Shown: positions 1 to 10,733 of the stretch, piece after piece
Position numbering within the stretch: position 1 is the first letter of the stretch
How the letters are laid out: every line of letters begins with the position of its first letter
Origin: Thelonectria olida
Taxonomy: Eukaryota > Ascomycota > Sordariomycetes > Hypocreales > Nectriaceae
Direction: 5' to 3'
Length of the DNA: 64,000 bases
NCBI GenBank assembly: GCA_020736575.1
Contig: JAGPYM010000002.1
Span: forward strand, 930,001-994,000
Program-made: the position numbers and the translations under genes
Notes under the pieces: model-generated
Database searches by the model: none
What the model saw: only the letters and a program-made list of their open reading frames with translations
What the model was told of the DNA's origin: nothing

Positions 1-695
1 CAGTCGACGATGTGGATTTGCTTGGGATCCGAGGTTGCCTTGAGGGGTTCGAGCTGGCGAGCGGGCTCAAGGCCTTCGGCAGTCATGGTGCGGATGAAGG
101 AGCCTTGGCCTTTCACGGCGGACAGCATGATTCCTAGGCCGTCCTTGTCCACGCTCGTCTCCGTCACGTTGCCGTCGTCGTCGAGACGGAGGTTGGGGTT
201 TCCCAGGACTCCGACCACTTCCCGCCCATCCTCGACCAGTGCGAGCGACACGGAAAACTGCTGACCCCGAAGGAAGGTCATGGTTCCGTCAATCGGGTCC
301 ATGATCCAGTGTCGCCCGGTGTCGCCTCCTTTACTGCGGCCCCCGAGGTCAATCAGCTCCAGCATCTCGTCAACCGACTTTGGACTCGCGAGCGGCTCGC
401 CCGTCGCGGGGTCCTTGAGCTCGGTGGACGACACCAGGTCCCACACGCGGTCCCTCAGGGCGTGGTCGGCGCGCAGGGCGTCGGAGGCCTCCTCGCCGAG
501 GAAGGCATCGTCGGGGAAGACGGCGCGGAGGGCGCTGATGAGGAGGGCCTGGGCGGCGAAGTCGGCGACGGTGACGGGGGAGGCGTCGGCCTTTGAGATG
601 CCGCTGACGGTGGACTGGATGCTCTTTGTGAGGATGGAGGCGCGGTAGACGGCGAGCTCGGCGATGTGCAGCTCGCGAGCGAAGGGGGCGGACAT
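1..695 (-). CDS. MET22: 3'(2'),5'-bisphosphate nucleotidase, Met22/Hal2 family (5' part only)
   Basis: The enzyme removes the 3' phosphate from 3'-phosphoadenosine 5'-phosphate (PAP), a by-product of sulfate assimilation, and is the classic target of lithium and sodium toxicity. The gene starts at the ATG complementary to 693-695 (MSAPFARELHIAEL) and reads without intron or stop to the left edge, about 231 residues of a family that is usually 350-360. Metal-binding inositol-phosphatase motifs are visible: FLGEEASD near residue 67 and WIMDPIDGTMTFLRG near residue 130. The 'FLRG' after DPIDGT is typical of Hal2 (DPIDGTKGFLRG) rather than of inositol monophosphatases. The position equivalent to Lys-Gly of yeast reads Met-Thr here. 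The C-terminal third lies outside the window. The family call is firm; the exact ortholog name is inferred. Confidence 0.88.
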   Translation of the reverse strand, partial: MSAPFARELHIAELAVYRASILTKSIQSTVSGISKADASPVTVADFAAQALLISALRAVFPDDAFLGEEASDALRADHALRDRVWDLVSSTELKDPATGEPLASPKSVDEMLELIDLGGRSKGGDTGRHWIMDPIDGTMTFLRGQQFSVSLALVEDGREVVGVLGNPNLRLDDDGNVTETSVDKDGLGIMLSAVKGQGSFIRTMTAEGLEPARQLEPLKATSDPKQIHIVD

Positions 696-1248
696 GGCGA
701 TGGTTTGGTGATGAAGGCGGAGAAGTGAGTGAGTGAGTGAAGTGGGCTGATGGGGGACCAGATTGATTCAAGTAGGTAGGTAGGTAGGTTGAATGAAAAA
801 TATGTAGCAGAGTATTCGATATCCCATGTGCTTGTATCACCAATTGCTTATAGGCAGGTTTGATGCAAGAAAGTGAAGCAAGCGAGATAGTTGTCATGAG
901 ACATTTTGGTGGCCATCATGGCCATGAGCAACTTGGTCTTCCCCACTCACATACATTAGCTGGCAGCACATGTCCAGCTTAACAACTAATTATATGGATA
1001 ACCTGCTGTCGGTGAACACAGTCCACTTTCGTCAGTAAAATTCAAAAGGCAAGCAAATGAATCAGTTGGCAGGTATTTTCTGCCTAGCAAATATGTAGTA
1101 GATCGTGGGGTTGTGGTGTTAGTTCTTTTTGCTTCTCACACGCCCACCTGCGCAGACACTTCATAGCAAGGTAAGGATTTCTTCGCACAAACAACTACCT
1201 ATCAAACACATATTGCCATATCATCACTTTCGTCATTGTCCAGTGGAA
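696..1248. other. Intergenic: MET22 promoter side
   Basis: No coding signal is seen. The stretch next to the MET22 start holds a GTGA microsatellite (about 723-741) and a TAGG tetranucleotide run; the rest is unremarkable mixed sequence. It also contains the region downstream of the broken gene at 1249-2818. Confidence 0.6.
773..788. repeat. (TAGG)4 tract
   Basis: Four perfect TAGG units lie about 80 bp upstream of the MET22 start. Shorter copies occur near 14640-14652 and 47050-47064, with the reverse complement near 22508-22517. All lie in promoter or intergenic DNA. Confidence 0.8.
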
Positions 1249-2818
1249 TCACAAAAGCCTCTCAGTTGACTTGAAAAGTCTCCCCTCCCTTGTCAAAAGA
1301 AGGTTTCCACGATGAGGGTCACAGACAATCTCCTTATATTGCAATTCTTCCATATGATAGACATTTGAAACCATCAATGATTCTTCCTTTGATAACTTTC
1401 GGGTCGTTACCATCAAGGGCTTTGGTCCGGTACTGGGACTTGCTGTCGTGTATTCGACATATGGGTCCAAAGACTCATCCAAGCGAATGCATTTTGTGGC
1501 GCCGCTCTCCACACTCTGCCACGGTTCAGTCTCTGGACCTGAGATATCCTCTTTTTCTTCTTCAGTCTGCTTCGGCTGGACTGCAGCGGTGAGGCATTGA
1601 TAATCATGGTTTTCTTCCGTGCTTGCATGTTGATCGGGCCGAGTGGGGATAGTCGAACATGGGTGACCAGCACCTTCATTGGGATTTGATGGGTTAGCCA
1701 AACGTATTTCCGGAGTCAGAAATCTCAGACATACTACTCGACCTTCAGGTACCACAGTCTTGTTTCCGGAACTCTGAGCATCGTCTAGGTCCCCTTCGAT
1801 CACTTTGATCACTGTAGAAAGCAGAGATTTGGCGCTGGGCGTCAACGGCGGTAGGCTCTCTAACGGGCCTGGAATCATGACAAGTTGACCCTTGATCATT
1901 TGTTGGACTCGATGAGTGACCGTTCCAAGTCTTGGGTGAATTTCTCATAGCTTAGGGTGCTCAGAGGAGTAGTGGGAAGCCTCCGGCCTGGATACAGTCT
2001 TCCATGAGTAACTGGGATGAGATAATCTGTCTAGCTGGCTAGAAAGAAGTGAAAAATATAGTATGCTTCTTTATTTGGAGCAATTATTCTTGGTTGCGTT
2101 GCGTGTTGTCGCGCATCTAGATACCATATCAGCTGGATTTCGGTATGGACTTAAGCGCCCTCCTCGATTCTTCTTAATGTGAAATCAAACTTGGAGGATA
2201 CGTCTCCTCCCCATTCTAGTTTCTTTAAGAATGCTTAAAGCTCTTTCTGCATTCCATTTCGTTGCAGCGGTATCGGAATGTCTGCGAAGGACGTCCAATA
2301 GTGTAGGTAGGTTTCTAGTGGCGCGTGTTGACCAAGTGAATGAGTCCGAGCCCAGACATATCTTCTGCGCCGAGGCTTGTCGGACAGCTGAGCAAGTTCT
2401 TGCGATCTGGAGCAGCGATATTGCTGCCTTCTTGTAGGACGCAATTTTCTGTATATTGTCGAGAAGGGCTGGTCGGATGGATGGGTCGACTTTTGCAATC
2501 CGATCAAATGCTTGTTGAACGATGTTAATCAGGTCTAGAATCCTGGATATCTCATAGAAATCATCAACAATCCCTTCGAGATCTTTATCCCTGGTTAATG
2601 GAGGCCTGGTAGCAGCATCGGGGGGGTATGCCCTCGCGATATCGACTCAACCTCCGAGATACGTCGTTGACCAAGAGTCGAAGTACAGTCGTGTCATTTG
2701 GAAGATCAGCGAGTCCAGCGCTCAGTATGGACAAGAAGCTTTCAAGATGTGGCTTATCCGTAGAAGTAGTTTCCAGATCATCATGGCCTCCACCATTTAT
2801 ACCCCTCGGAGACCTCAA
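1249..2818 (-). pseudogene. Unidentified protein gene, apparently frame-broken
   Basis: I do not recognise the family. Three coding-like stretches follow each other on the minus strand: helical sequence from 2818 (HLESFLSILSAGLADLPND, LRLLVNDVSRRLSRYREG), a second stretch from about 2625 to 2165 (LEGIVDDFYEISRILDLINI), and a C-terminal 216-codon stretch from 1899 to 1249 ending in TAG-free coding and a stop at 1249. The first two are joined only if the run of seven G/C bases at 2620-2626 is one base shorter. The last is preceded by a good reading (SYEKFTQDLERSLIESNK, about 1960-1890) that joins MIKGQLVMIPGPLESL only if one A is added at the AAATGATC junction. An intron (acceptor near 2020-2040) probably lies between the second and third parts. 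The true start is not identified. It may be a decayed gene, a gene with unpredicted introns, or sequencing error in homopolymers. Confidence 0.4.
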
Positions 2819-3442
2819 GAGAGGCCACCCTGAGTGTTTTCACATTTTACCAAGTTCGTCGGGTTGGGTTGCATCTGGCGAAGTCGCAGGCAGAGAGCGT
2901 GGGAGATGACGGTTGGTTAGTGGTTTTGCAGTATGCGGGAGGCCAACCACGATGATATCAGCAATGGATGTGTAACGAGGCAGCAGCAGCTTGACCTACA
3001 TGTGCCTTGGGCAATTACCGACTTGATGCTTTGTGCCTCTTCTTGCCATATTCAGAATCACCACTGCTCGCCCCTTCCCCAGACAAATCCCCCACTCCGG
3101 CCCCGCTGCCCCCGGTCTCTTGGCTTCCCCCTCCCTGCTCCCCCCTCCCCCGCCATCTTCCTCCCATTGCCAACCCTCCTCAACTCCTCACCAGTCAGCA
3201 AAGATTCCTATCCTTTCATTGGCGCCAACCACTAATGTCTTCCGGGTATCGTGCGCCGGTCTCGCGCGGCTCATCATGGCACATAAGAACGGAAGCGACT
3301 TGACCTAAAGGTTCGCTTTCCCACGTTGCCACCCTTCCCATGGCGTTTCTCGTTCACCAATAATAAACTCACCACATCTCAACAACTTAGGCACACTCCT
3401 CGTATCTTTCTTCGCTTCATTGGAACCATTGCGCCGGAAGCG
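2819..3442. promoter_or_regulatory. Pyrimidine-rich promoter/leader of the Zn2Cys6 gene
   Basis: From about 3050 to 3200 the plus strand is strongly C/T-rich (CCCTCCCTGCTCCCCCCTCC and similar), the usual look of a filamentous-fungal promoter or 5' leader. No ATG in frame with the downstream protein precedes 3443. Confidence 0.6.
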
Positions 3443-5794
3443 ATGAATACTCCAGAATCATCGCCCAGTGTCGATGCCATGAACGACCAGTCGCAGTCAG
3501 GGCCTGCCCCTCCCAAGCGCATTCGTCTATCCCTCGCCTGCAACCAATGTCGCAAGCGCAAAGTCCGTTGCGATGCCCAGACTCCCAAATGTCGAAACTG
3601 CGTCTTGCGCGGCGACAATTGCGAGACTTCGGACCCAAGACGACCCGACGGTCCAGCAGTGCGCAAATGGGCAACCAAGGATGGCATGTTTCCAGGTGAG
3701 CAGCGTGCGAATCGCGCAAGTTCGATAAGCGAGCGCAGCGCATCTGGCTCCATGATGAGCATCCAATTCGACCCAGCCATGTCCAATGCCTCGGAAGCGA
3801 CACAGCAAGCAGACCAGCAACAACCTTCTCCGGGAGGAAAACATGTCACTTGGGTAACAAGAGCGTATATGGAGAACGCAAGGAACCAGGATACTCCATC
3901 TGGCGACCAGGTTCACGACAGCCCAGATGTCGTGGTCAATGTCGATGAGAGCTCCCATCGCGTCAAGGTATGCCATTCGTCTTGCCATCACTCTGCTCCA
4001 TAATGACAGTTCCAAGTATATGGGAGGCAGCAGTCTTCAATGTCTCTGCGTCTTCGTCGACCTTTACTTGGGTCGAAAAGGTCAACCTCCCATGTCAAAC
4101 AGGTTTCGATGGGGAATGCAACATGTCGAAGAGTTTAACCTACCGCTATCCTTTCACTTGCCCGATCTCCCTCCGATCCCGACTCTCGAGCCCGCGATAC
4201 GCGCATTCTTCGAGCGCATATATCCCTTATTTCCCGTTGTCGAGCAGGCTACTCTAATGACCGACATAGTACGTCTAACAGAACTTCAAAGTGCCAGTGT
4301 CAGCGGGCTCCAGGGCGCCATCTCGCATAGTGACGTGGCAACTTTGGCCATTATTTACAGCGTTATTAGCATTGGAAATGACGAGCATGAAAGGGGCATC
4401 ACAGATTTTGGGTCATCGTTCCTAAAGGGAGCTTACACTCTGGTTGGGCATTTACTCAGCGCACCTTACCTGGGTTCCGTTCAGGCATTGTTGATACTGG
4501 CCATTGCTCTACGCGGTCGTGGTAAGCATTCATATCCTAACACCGATAACAAAGAGTTCATGTGTGCTGATCCAGTATGGGCAACAGGTAAAGAAGGTCA
4601 AGCGTGGCATCTGTTGGGCCAAGCCATTCGAATTTCCCATTCGCTCGGTTTGCATAGACACATCTCGAGTCAAACAGGCGGCGACTTGCCAATGGGGTCA
4701 TCCCCTGGTTATAGAATGAACCACGAGCTGCACTCGAGGCTCTGGTGGTCCTGTTACGCCCTCGAAAAGCTAATGGAGCTTGAGACGGGAAGGCCTCCAG
4801 CTATTTCTGACAACGACTGTGATCAGCCACTTCCACGTATCGACTCACAAGGAACTCCCGATTACTTTGGCATGTGGGCTTCTCTCGCGAGGGTTCTAGG
4901 ACAGATCAGCGAGCACCTCTACAGAAGGAAAGCATCATCCTCTTATATGCTTATGCAAGAGACATCGCGGCTCGATCAGGCCCTGCTTGACTGGGCAAAA
5001 GCTCTGCCTGAAGGCATGAAACCTGGTCACGAAGTGTTTGTCGACTATGACGAGCAGCAGCCTTCATACCATCAACATATTGCCAGCTTTTTGTCACTCC
5101 ACTACTACCAGGTATTTTTCTTGAGTCGAGATAGGCAGCTCCTAGTGTTAACCCATCATTTCAGGCTCAAATCACTTTATTCAGGGCGTCACTAATCTTT
5201 CCAGAGAAGTCGTACGCCAACGAGGTCAAAAAGCATGGCACAAAGCTGCCACATAGTCTAAGGCTGTTGCAAAACCAGAATATCTGCATCGGGGCCGCGA
5301 GATCCATCATCAAACAAGTTCTCGAGCTTGCAGACCACGACATTCAATCAATAATCTTTACCACGACGCAGCCTTTCCTAGCAGCCATTGTTCTGGCGCT
5401 AAATATCCTCAAGAACCCTCAAAAGCGGATGGGACGCTCAGATATGGAGTTGGTCATTACGGGCACCGAGTACACAAGAGACCACTACCAGAGGATAGGC
5501 CAGCATGAAGAATTCATCCGAGCCGCTTCGGAGCTTCCCGAGAAGCTGACTGCTGCTTTAGAGGGTATAACTTCGCCCAGAGAACGACCCAGTGTCACAT
5601 CGCAAGATATTAGGACACCACCATCTGCGGAAGCAAGTATGTCCCCAGGGCTTATGTCAATGGGCATAGATCCTTTCTCGCAAGCTGAGGCGGTGTTCGA
5701 TCCCTTCCAGGACTTGCCTCTAGACGAATTTTGGTCCATGATTGGCGGAGACTTTGTTATCAACGGCGGCAACGACCAGAATACCTTTTTCTAA
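3443..5794 (+). CDS. Zn2Cys6 fungal transcription factor with middle homology domain
   Basis: A nuclear DNA-binding regulator of about 727 residues. Exons: 3443-3967, 4017-4521, 4588-5111, 5165-5794. The binuclear zinc cluster sits near residues 32-60 (CNQCRKRKVRCD then CRNCVLRGDNC), preceded by a basic PPKRIR. The fungal-specific middle domain follows, with VSISIG-like helices and the LWWSCYALEK(L) motif near residue 400. The C-terminus is acidic and aromatic (DPFQDLPLDEFWSMIGGDF), typical of an activation region. Intron 1 uses an AAG acceptor (3968-4016); a CAG seven bases earlier would break the frame. Intron 2 (66 nt) is a multiple of three and stop-free, so retaining it would add 22 residues. 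The start chosen is the first in-frame ATG. The regulated pathway is unknown; the neighbouring dioxygenase 0.75 kb downstream is a possible target by position only. Confidence 0.9.
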
Positions 5795-6540
5795 GCCTCC
5801 CACACAAATGGTGGTTATAGACTAGCTATTTGGAAATTTCGGTACACAACAAATGTGAAGTCTTGGATATGCATCTCGTTTAGTTAGGTAGCTTAGCATT
5901 GTCATCATGATACCCATCAGCTTTTTCCATGAATCAACGTACATCAAAATACACTCACTCTTCAATCATATGTATCCGCCTATCCTCCCACGCACTCTTC
6001 CAAACCAGACACGTCTTTGGATCATGATTCATTCCTCACCATTGTCCTTCGTTGTCATGACTTGGCTTCCGGCCCCACGATTGCTTCTCATCTCCCCGGC
6101 CGGCCCCACCACTGCTAAAGTTGGGGTTTGTGCGATACATGCCCCCCAAATGGCCAGAATCAAGATAGTTTCCAGAAGAGTAGCAAAGCCTAGCCAGTAA
6201 CGCACTCTTCAACTACCCCAGATCGATCATTTTGCGGGGTAGCTACGCCCCGAGCTTCATTGCCGGAGTCCTGGGGGGTTGTCATGATCGGTCGGGCCTC
6301 CGAACCGAGCTGAACCGAACCGAGGAGCAAACAACCCCCAGGAACTCGCTCAGAACATCCATCACGAACCGAATGACGTTGTGGAGGTTCAGCAAGGCTC
6401 GGGATAGAAGAATGGAGACTAACGGAGCAAAAGAGAGCGATGGTGATAAAAAGAGGCTGAATGTCAAACTAGACTCAACTCTGGTCTTTGGTTCTGTACA
6501 CCTGTTTGATATCCAAATAATTGGAAAGTCTTGAGCAACA
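5795..6540. other. Intergenic: terminator side of the Zn2Cys6 gene and dioxygenase promoter
   Basis: No gene is seen. Near 6296-6325 there is a small cluster of CCGAACC/GAACCGAG repeats, which could be binding sites for a zinc-cluster protein; that is speculation from their spacing alone. Confidence 0.5.
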
Positions 6541-7644
6541 ATGGCAACTACTTCGACCACTGCCACCGCAACCACTTCTCAGCCTACGCTGACTCTGCGT
6601 CCTGACGGCGCAGACCGCATGAAGGTCGACGGCACAGATCGTCGTTACGGCGACTGGAGAGATGATCTCATCCGTGATGGCTACGCCGTCATCAAGGGTG
6701 CGATTCCCAAGGAGAGAGCTCTAAGCTATGCCAATCGCTTCTACGGCTTAGTCGAGAGTTTGTAAGTTACCCTTCAGAGACGGTACATCTATAGAAGCTC
6801 GATATGCTAACCTCTCTGTTCAAGTGGCCTTGGCTACGACCGCACCAACTCCTTGACAGTCCGTCCCGACAAGCTCCCCGTCATCACGGAAAAGGGCATG
6901 CTCCTCAACTACGGCGCCGCCCACGAAGACTTCGTTTGGGCCATCCGCTCCGAGCCCGGCGTCGTCGGCGCCTTCGAGCAGGTCTACGACACCCAGGACC
7001 TGCTCGTGTCCTTCGACGCCATCAACGTCGGCTTCGCCAACCGCACCCACCTCCCCGCCAACAAGCCTTGGCCGCACCAGGACCAGGACCCGGACCGCCC
7101 AGGCTTCCGCTGCCTCCAGGGCCTCGTCAACCTGCTCCCCAACGGGCCCGACGACGGCGGCCTGATCGTGGCCCGCGGCGCGCACCTGCTCAGCGAGCAG
7201 TTCCACGACGAGGTGCGCGGGACCGAAGACCGCATCCCGGCGTGGACAAAGGAGTGGTACGGGTACACGGAGCGCGGGATGCAGTGGCTCGCGGAGCACG
7301 GGTGCGAATGGGTCAAGGTCGAGGCGGATCCGGGCGACCTGATCGTGTGGGACTCGCGGGCGCCGCACTACAACGTGCCGGTGCGGGGCGAGCAGGACCG
7401 CATGGCCGTGTACACGTGCTACATGCCGGTGGCGGACGCGTCGCAGGAGGACCTGGTGCGGAAGAAGAAGGCGTTTGAGGAACGGGTTGGCACGACGCAC
7501 TGGCCGAATGCCATGCACACAGGCACGAATGTTGCGAAGCGGGATGGGAAGGATGATCATGTTGTTCGGGACCGTCCGCTGCATGAGCCCATCTTGTCTG
7601 AGCGAGCGTTCAAGCTTACTGGTATTCCGTATATCCAGGCCTGA
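6541..7644 (+). CDS. Phytanoyl-CoA dioxygenase (PhyH) family Fe(II)/2-oxoglutarate oxygenase
   Basis: Predicted 346 residues in two exons, 6541-6761 and 6825-7644 (intron 63 nt, GTAAGT...CAAG). Enzymes of this family hydroxylate small molecules with 2-oxoglutarate and O2 as co-substrates. The iron-binding facial triad is visible: HQDQD (WPHQDQDPDRPGF, near residue 160) supplies the first His and Asp, and RAPHYN (near residue 265) supplies the distal His. A downstream Arg in VRGEQDR would bind 2-oxoglutarate. The N-terminus is Thr/Ala-rich without a clear targeting signal. Third positions in exon 2 are very GC-rich, more so than the neighbouring genes. The substrate cannot be told from sequence; fungal members occur in secondary metabolism and also as stand-alone genes. 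Confidence 0.87.
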
Positions 7645-8754
7645 CAGTTGAGGTCATAGTGTTGCCGTTGTTGTTTATTAGTGTTGTATATCAGAGAAGT
7701 ATATGATGCTCGAGTAGCAAGCTCTAGTGAAACTAGATGGGGACTCAAGTGCGGCTCTGTATTCCAGTACCCATCGAAGACTTGTCAGCTTAAAGAATAC
7801 GATTGGTTCAGTATAACATAAAGCTCTCCGGTATTCATTGTAGAATCTTGATATTTTGATGAGAGGGATTGTCTCGAAATCTCACCGAGACCCAGGGTTT
7901 CTTAAATATAAATGATACATTTCGCCACGGCTGCGGATTTAAAATACACCGAAAGGTGGCAAGGCTCAAAAGTTGATGTGCGGCCAAAGTCTGTGGCGGT
8001 TAGTGGAGATGGACACGGACAGGAAATTCAGTGGAACTCGCGATTTTTAGCGTACGGATTGGAAAGGAAAGACCAATTGAGTGTCAGACTTGAAAATAAT
8101 AGTAATACAGCTTAAGAAAAACAAACGCCGTACTTCGCAGCTACCCAGGAGGTCTCATCCCATCGGGCCGTCCCGGCCTCCGAAAAATCTCCCTAAAAAT
8201 CCTCCCCCGATCCAGCCGACTTTTTAGCGGACCAATCACACCCATGGCTAGCTACTCTCACGACCACAGTCCAACCCGACACGTATTATTATATAAGTTA
8301 TAAGCTGAGAGGGGTCTTAGGATTAAGCCTTTATAATATCAGCTTTTAAGGCCGAGTATTGGCCTTATAGCTAAGTATTAGCGCAGCTTTAGAGCAAGGT
8401 CGTAGCGTACCTTGCTATGTGGTCTGCGGTCCGGAGGGCATAGCCTTCTAGCCCTAGGCCCAGCCTGTAACAGGCGGGGTCCTCACGTAACACATGACAC
8501 CGGTGTCGGCCCCACAAACTGATCGACCAACTTTAATTCCTCAACAAATTCTTCGACCTTGATAACTCCCGCCCTTGATCTCGAGCCTTTCAATTCTTCA
8601 ACATCATCGGCGTTGATTACTCACGCCCTTGATCTCGAACGCCAATTGGTACAATTACGCGCCATATGCTCCATTGGTCTCATCGATCCCATTGATTTCA
8701 TCGGCCTTGAAAACGCAACGAACGCAACGAACGCCACTCACAAATATTTCCAAC
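7645..8754. other. Intergenic before ARG4
   Basis: No supportable protein gene is seen. It contains a TA-rich island (8283-8495, listed separately). Just before ARG4 there is a 5' leader with a directly repeated CGCCCTTGATCTCGA (about 8568-8582 and 8624-8638) and a tandem AACGCAACG repeat (about 8712-8730). Confidence 0.6.
8283..8495. repeat. Candidate decayed transposon fragment or solo LTR-like insert
   Basis: This 213-bp stretch is rich in TTATAAG/CTTATAG/TAAGTATTAG words, unlike its surroundings. It is flanked on both sides by GACAC (8278-8282 and 8496-8500), as a 5-bp target-site duplication would be. Its right part reads GTAACAGGCGGGGTCC...CACGTAACACA, an LTR-like tail. It has no clear TG...CA ends and no coding capacity. 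The duplication could be chance. Confidence 0.35.
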
Positions 8755-10494
8755 ATGGCCGAGAAAAAGGCGGACGCCCCGGCAGCTGGCATGCTCTGGG
8801 GGGGCAGGTTCACAGGTTCGAATGTCTCGGGAAACAAGCTTCGGATGCAGCATACTGACCTCATGGTGCGCAGGTGCGATTGATCCTCTCATGCATAAGT
8901 ACAATGCCTCCATCCAGTACGACAAGGCTCTTTACAAAGAAGATATCCTTGGATCGATTGCTTTTGCCAGGGCCAACTCAAAGGCTGGCATCATCAGCGA
9001 AGACGACTTTCAGGCGATTGAGCGTGGTTTGCTCCAAGTGATGGAAGAATGGAAGCAGGGAACTTTCGCTATCATGCCAAATGACGAAGATGTAAGACCC
9101 CGCTTAGTATAACTTAACTTGCTGAGGCTAATAGAATCGGTTAGATTCACACGGCAAATGAACGTCGCTTGGGAGAGGTCATCGGCAAGGACACCGCGGG
9201 CAAGCTGCATACAGGCCGCAGCCGCAACGAGCAAGTTGTCTGTGACATGCGCATGTGGTTACGCGATCAGATCAAGGAGATAGACTGCCAACTCGTTGCA
9301 TTCCTCAAGGTTATCATCGCACGTGCCGAGTCCGAAATGTAAGCCAAGCCTCATCTCTGGCTACAAGCAGCTCCCTCCTGACTAATAACCTCAGTGACTA
9401 CCTTATGCCTGGATATACTCACAGCCAGCGTGCCCAGCCAGTCAGATGGGGACATTGGCTAATGGCACATGCTGCTGCATTCAAGCAGGATCTCGAGCGG
9501 CTGCGGCAGGTTTTCGAAAGGGTCAATCTCAGTCCACTTGGTTGTGGTGCTTTGGCTGGCAATCCATTCCGAATTGATCGAAATGCCATGGCTGAGGAGC
9601 TTGGCTTCAGCGGGATAACTTTAAACTCTATGAACACTTCGGCTGACCGCGATTTCATCATTGAGTTCCTTACTTGGAACTCAATCTTCACCAACCACAT
9701 TAGCAGGTGGGCTGAGGACCTCATCGTTTATGGAACGAGTGAATTTGGATTTTTGCGGCTGGCCGATTCATATGCAACAGGCTCCTCATTAATGCCTAAT
9801 GTAAGTCTCCTCGGCTTCACGTAACCTATTGGCATAGGTGAAGTGTCAACGGTACTAACAAGACTTTCAATTTGAAGAAGAAAAACAGCGACTCGCTTGA
9901 AATTTTGCGCGGCAAGTCAGGTCGTGCTTTCGGTCAAATGGCTGGCTTAATGATGGTGAGTTTTCATATTGATATCTCAGCTAGCTGCCTGGCTTTAAAA
10001 GTGCTCAAGAATATATTAAGAATAGCTACTAACTATTCACTTTGAAGACTATGAAAGGCCTACCATACTGTTATGCTAAAGATTCTCAGGAGAGCTGGGA
10101 ACCTATGTTGGATTCTGTTGAGTTTGTATTGGATAGTTTAGGCATAGCTAATGGGGTTATTGCTACCTTAACAGTGCGGCCAGAGCGAATGAGGGCTGCT
10201 CTGGATATGACAATGCTTGCTACTGATGTTGCAGAGTGGCTGGTAAGGAAGGGTGTTCCATTTAGGGAGGCTCATCACATCTCTGGACGCATTGTTGCCC
10301 TGTCTGAGAACACAGAGGTTTCAATGGACCAGCTGACCCTGGAGCAACTGCAAGCTATTGACTCTCGGTTTACAGCAGACATTGCGGCGGCATTTAAATA
10401 TGAATCGAGTGTCGAGGCGAAATCGGCTCCAGGCGGTACCAGTCGATCAGCCGTGCTGGGGCAGATCCAGGAACTCCGTGCTATTTTAGAGTAG
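8755..10494 (+). CDS. ARG4: Argininosuccinate lyase
   Basis: This enzyme splits argininosuccinate into arginine and fumarate, the last step of arginine synthesis. The 467-residue protein matches the usual family length. Exons: 8755-8815, 8874-9091, 9145-9338, 9395-9800, 9878-9955, 10048-10494. Landmarks are LWGGRFTG at the N-terminus, [10 protein letters not shown] and [10 protein letters not shown] (substrate binding), [15 protein letters not shown] with the catalytic-region His, and the fumarase/lyase superfamily signature GSSLMPNKKN. The residue after that signature is Ser (KKNSDSLE) where most lyases have Pro. The fifth exon is only 78 nt. Third positions in the last exon are visibly more A/T-rich than in the others. 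All exon phases agree, so the gene looks intact. Confidence 0.96.
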
Positions 10495-10733
10495 AGGTCT
10501 GATGGCCCGGTGCAGGATGCGGGCGGAGCAAGGGAATTTGGGACGGGCATCACGAATTACGCTTCATTCTGTAGAAAGAGATATGCTTCAAGAAGCCGAG
10601 AAAAAATAAAAAACAAAATGACAAGATAGCATATAAGAAACTCGAACAGGACATCCGCAGACGAGCCGGACATGAGAGGAGGAGTCGTTAGAGACGAATA
10701 AACCTTTGTTCTTGTCTTGAAGGCATCTTCAAA

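Noticed and set aside
6804..7584. Long Arg/Pro/His-rich frames on both strands over the PhyH gene
   Set aside because: Shadows of the very GC-rich exon 2; the PhyH frame carries the catalytic motifs.
8816..8826. GGTTCGAAT as a tRNA B box
   Set aside because: It is the 5' splice site of ARG4 intron 1 and no tRNA fold surrounds it.
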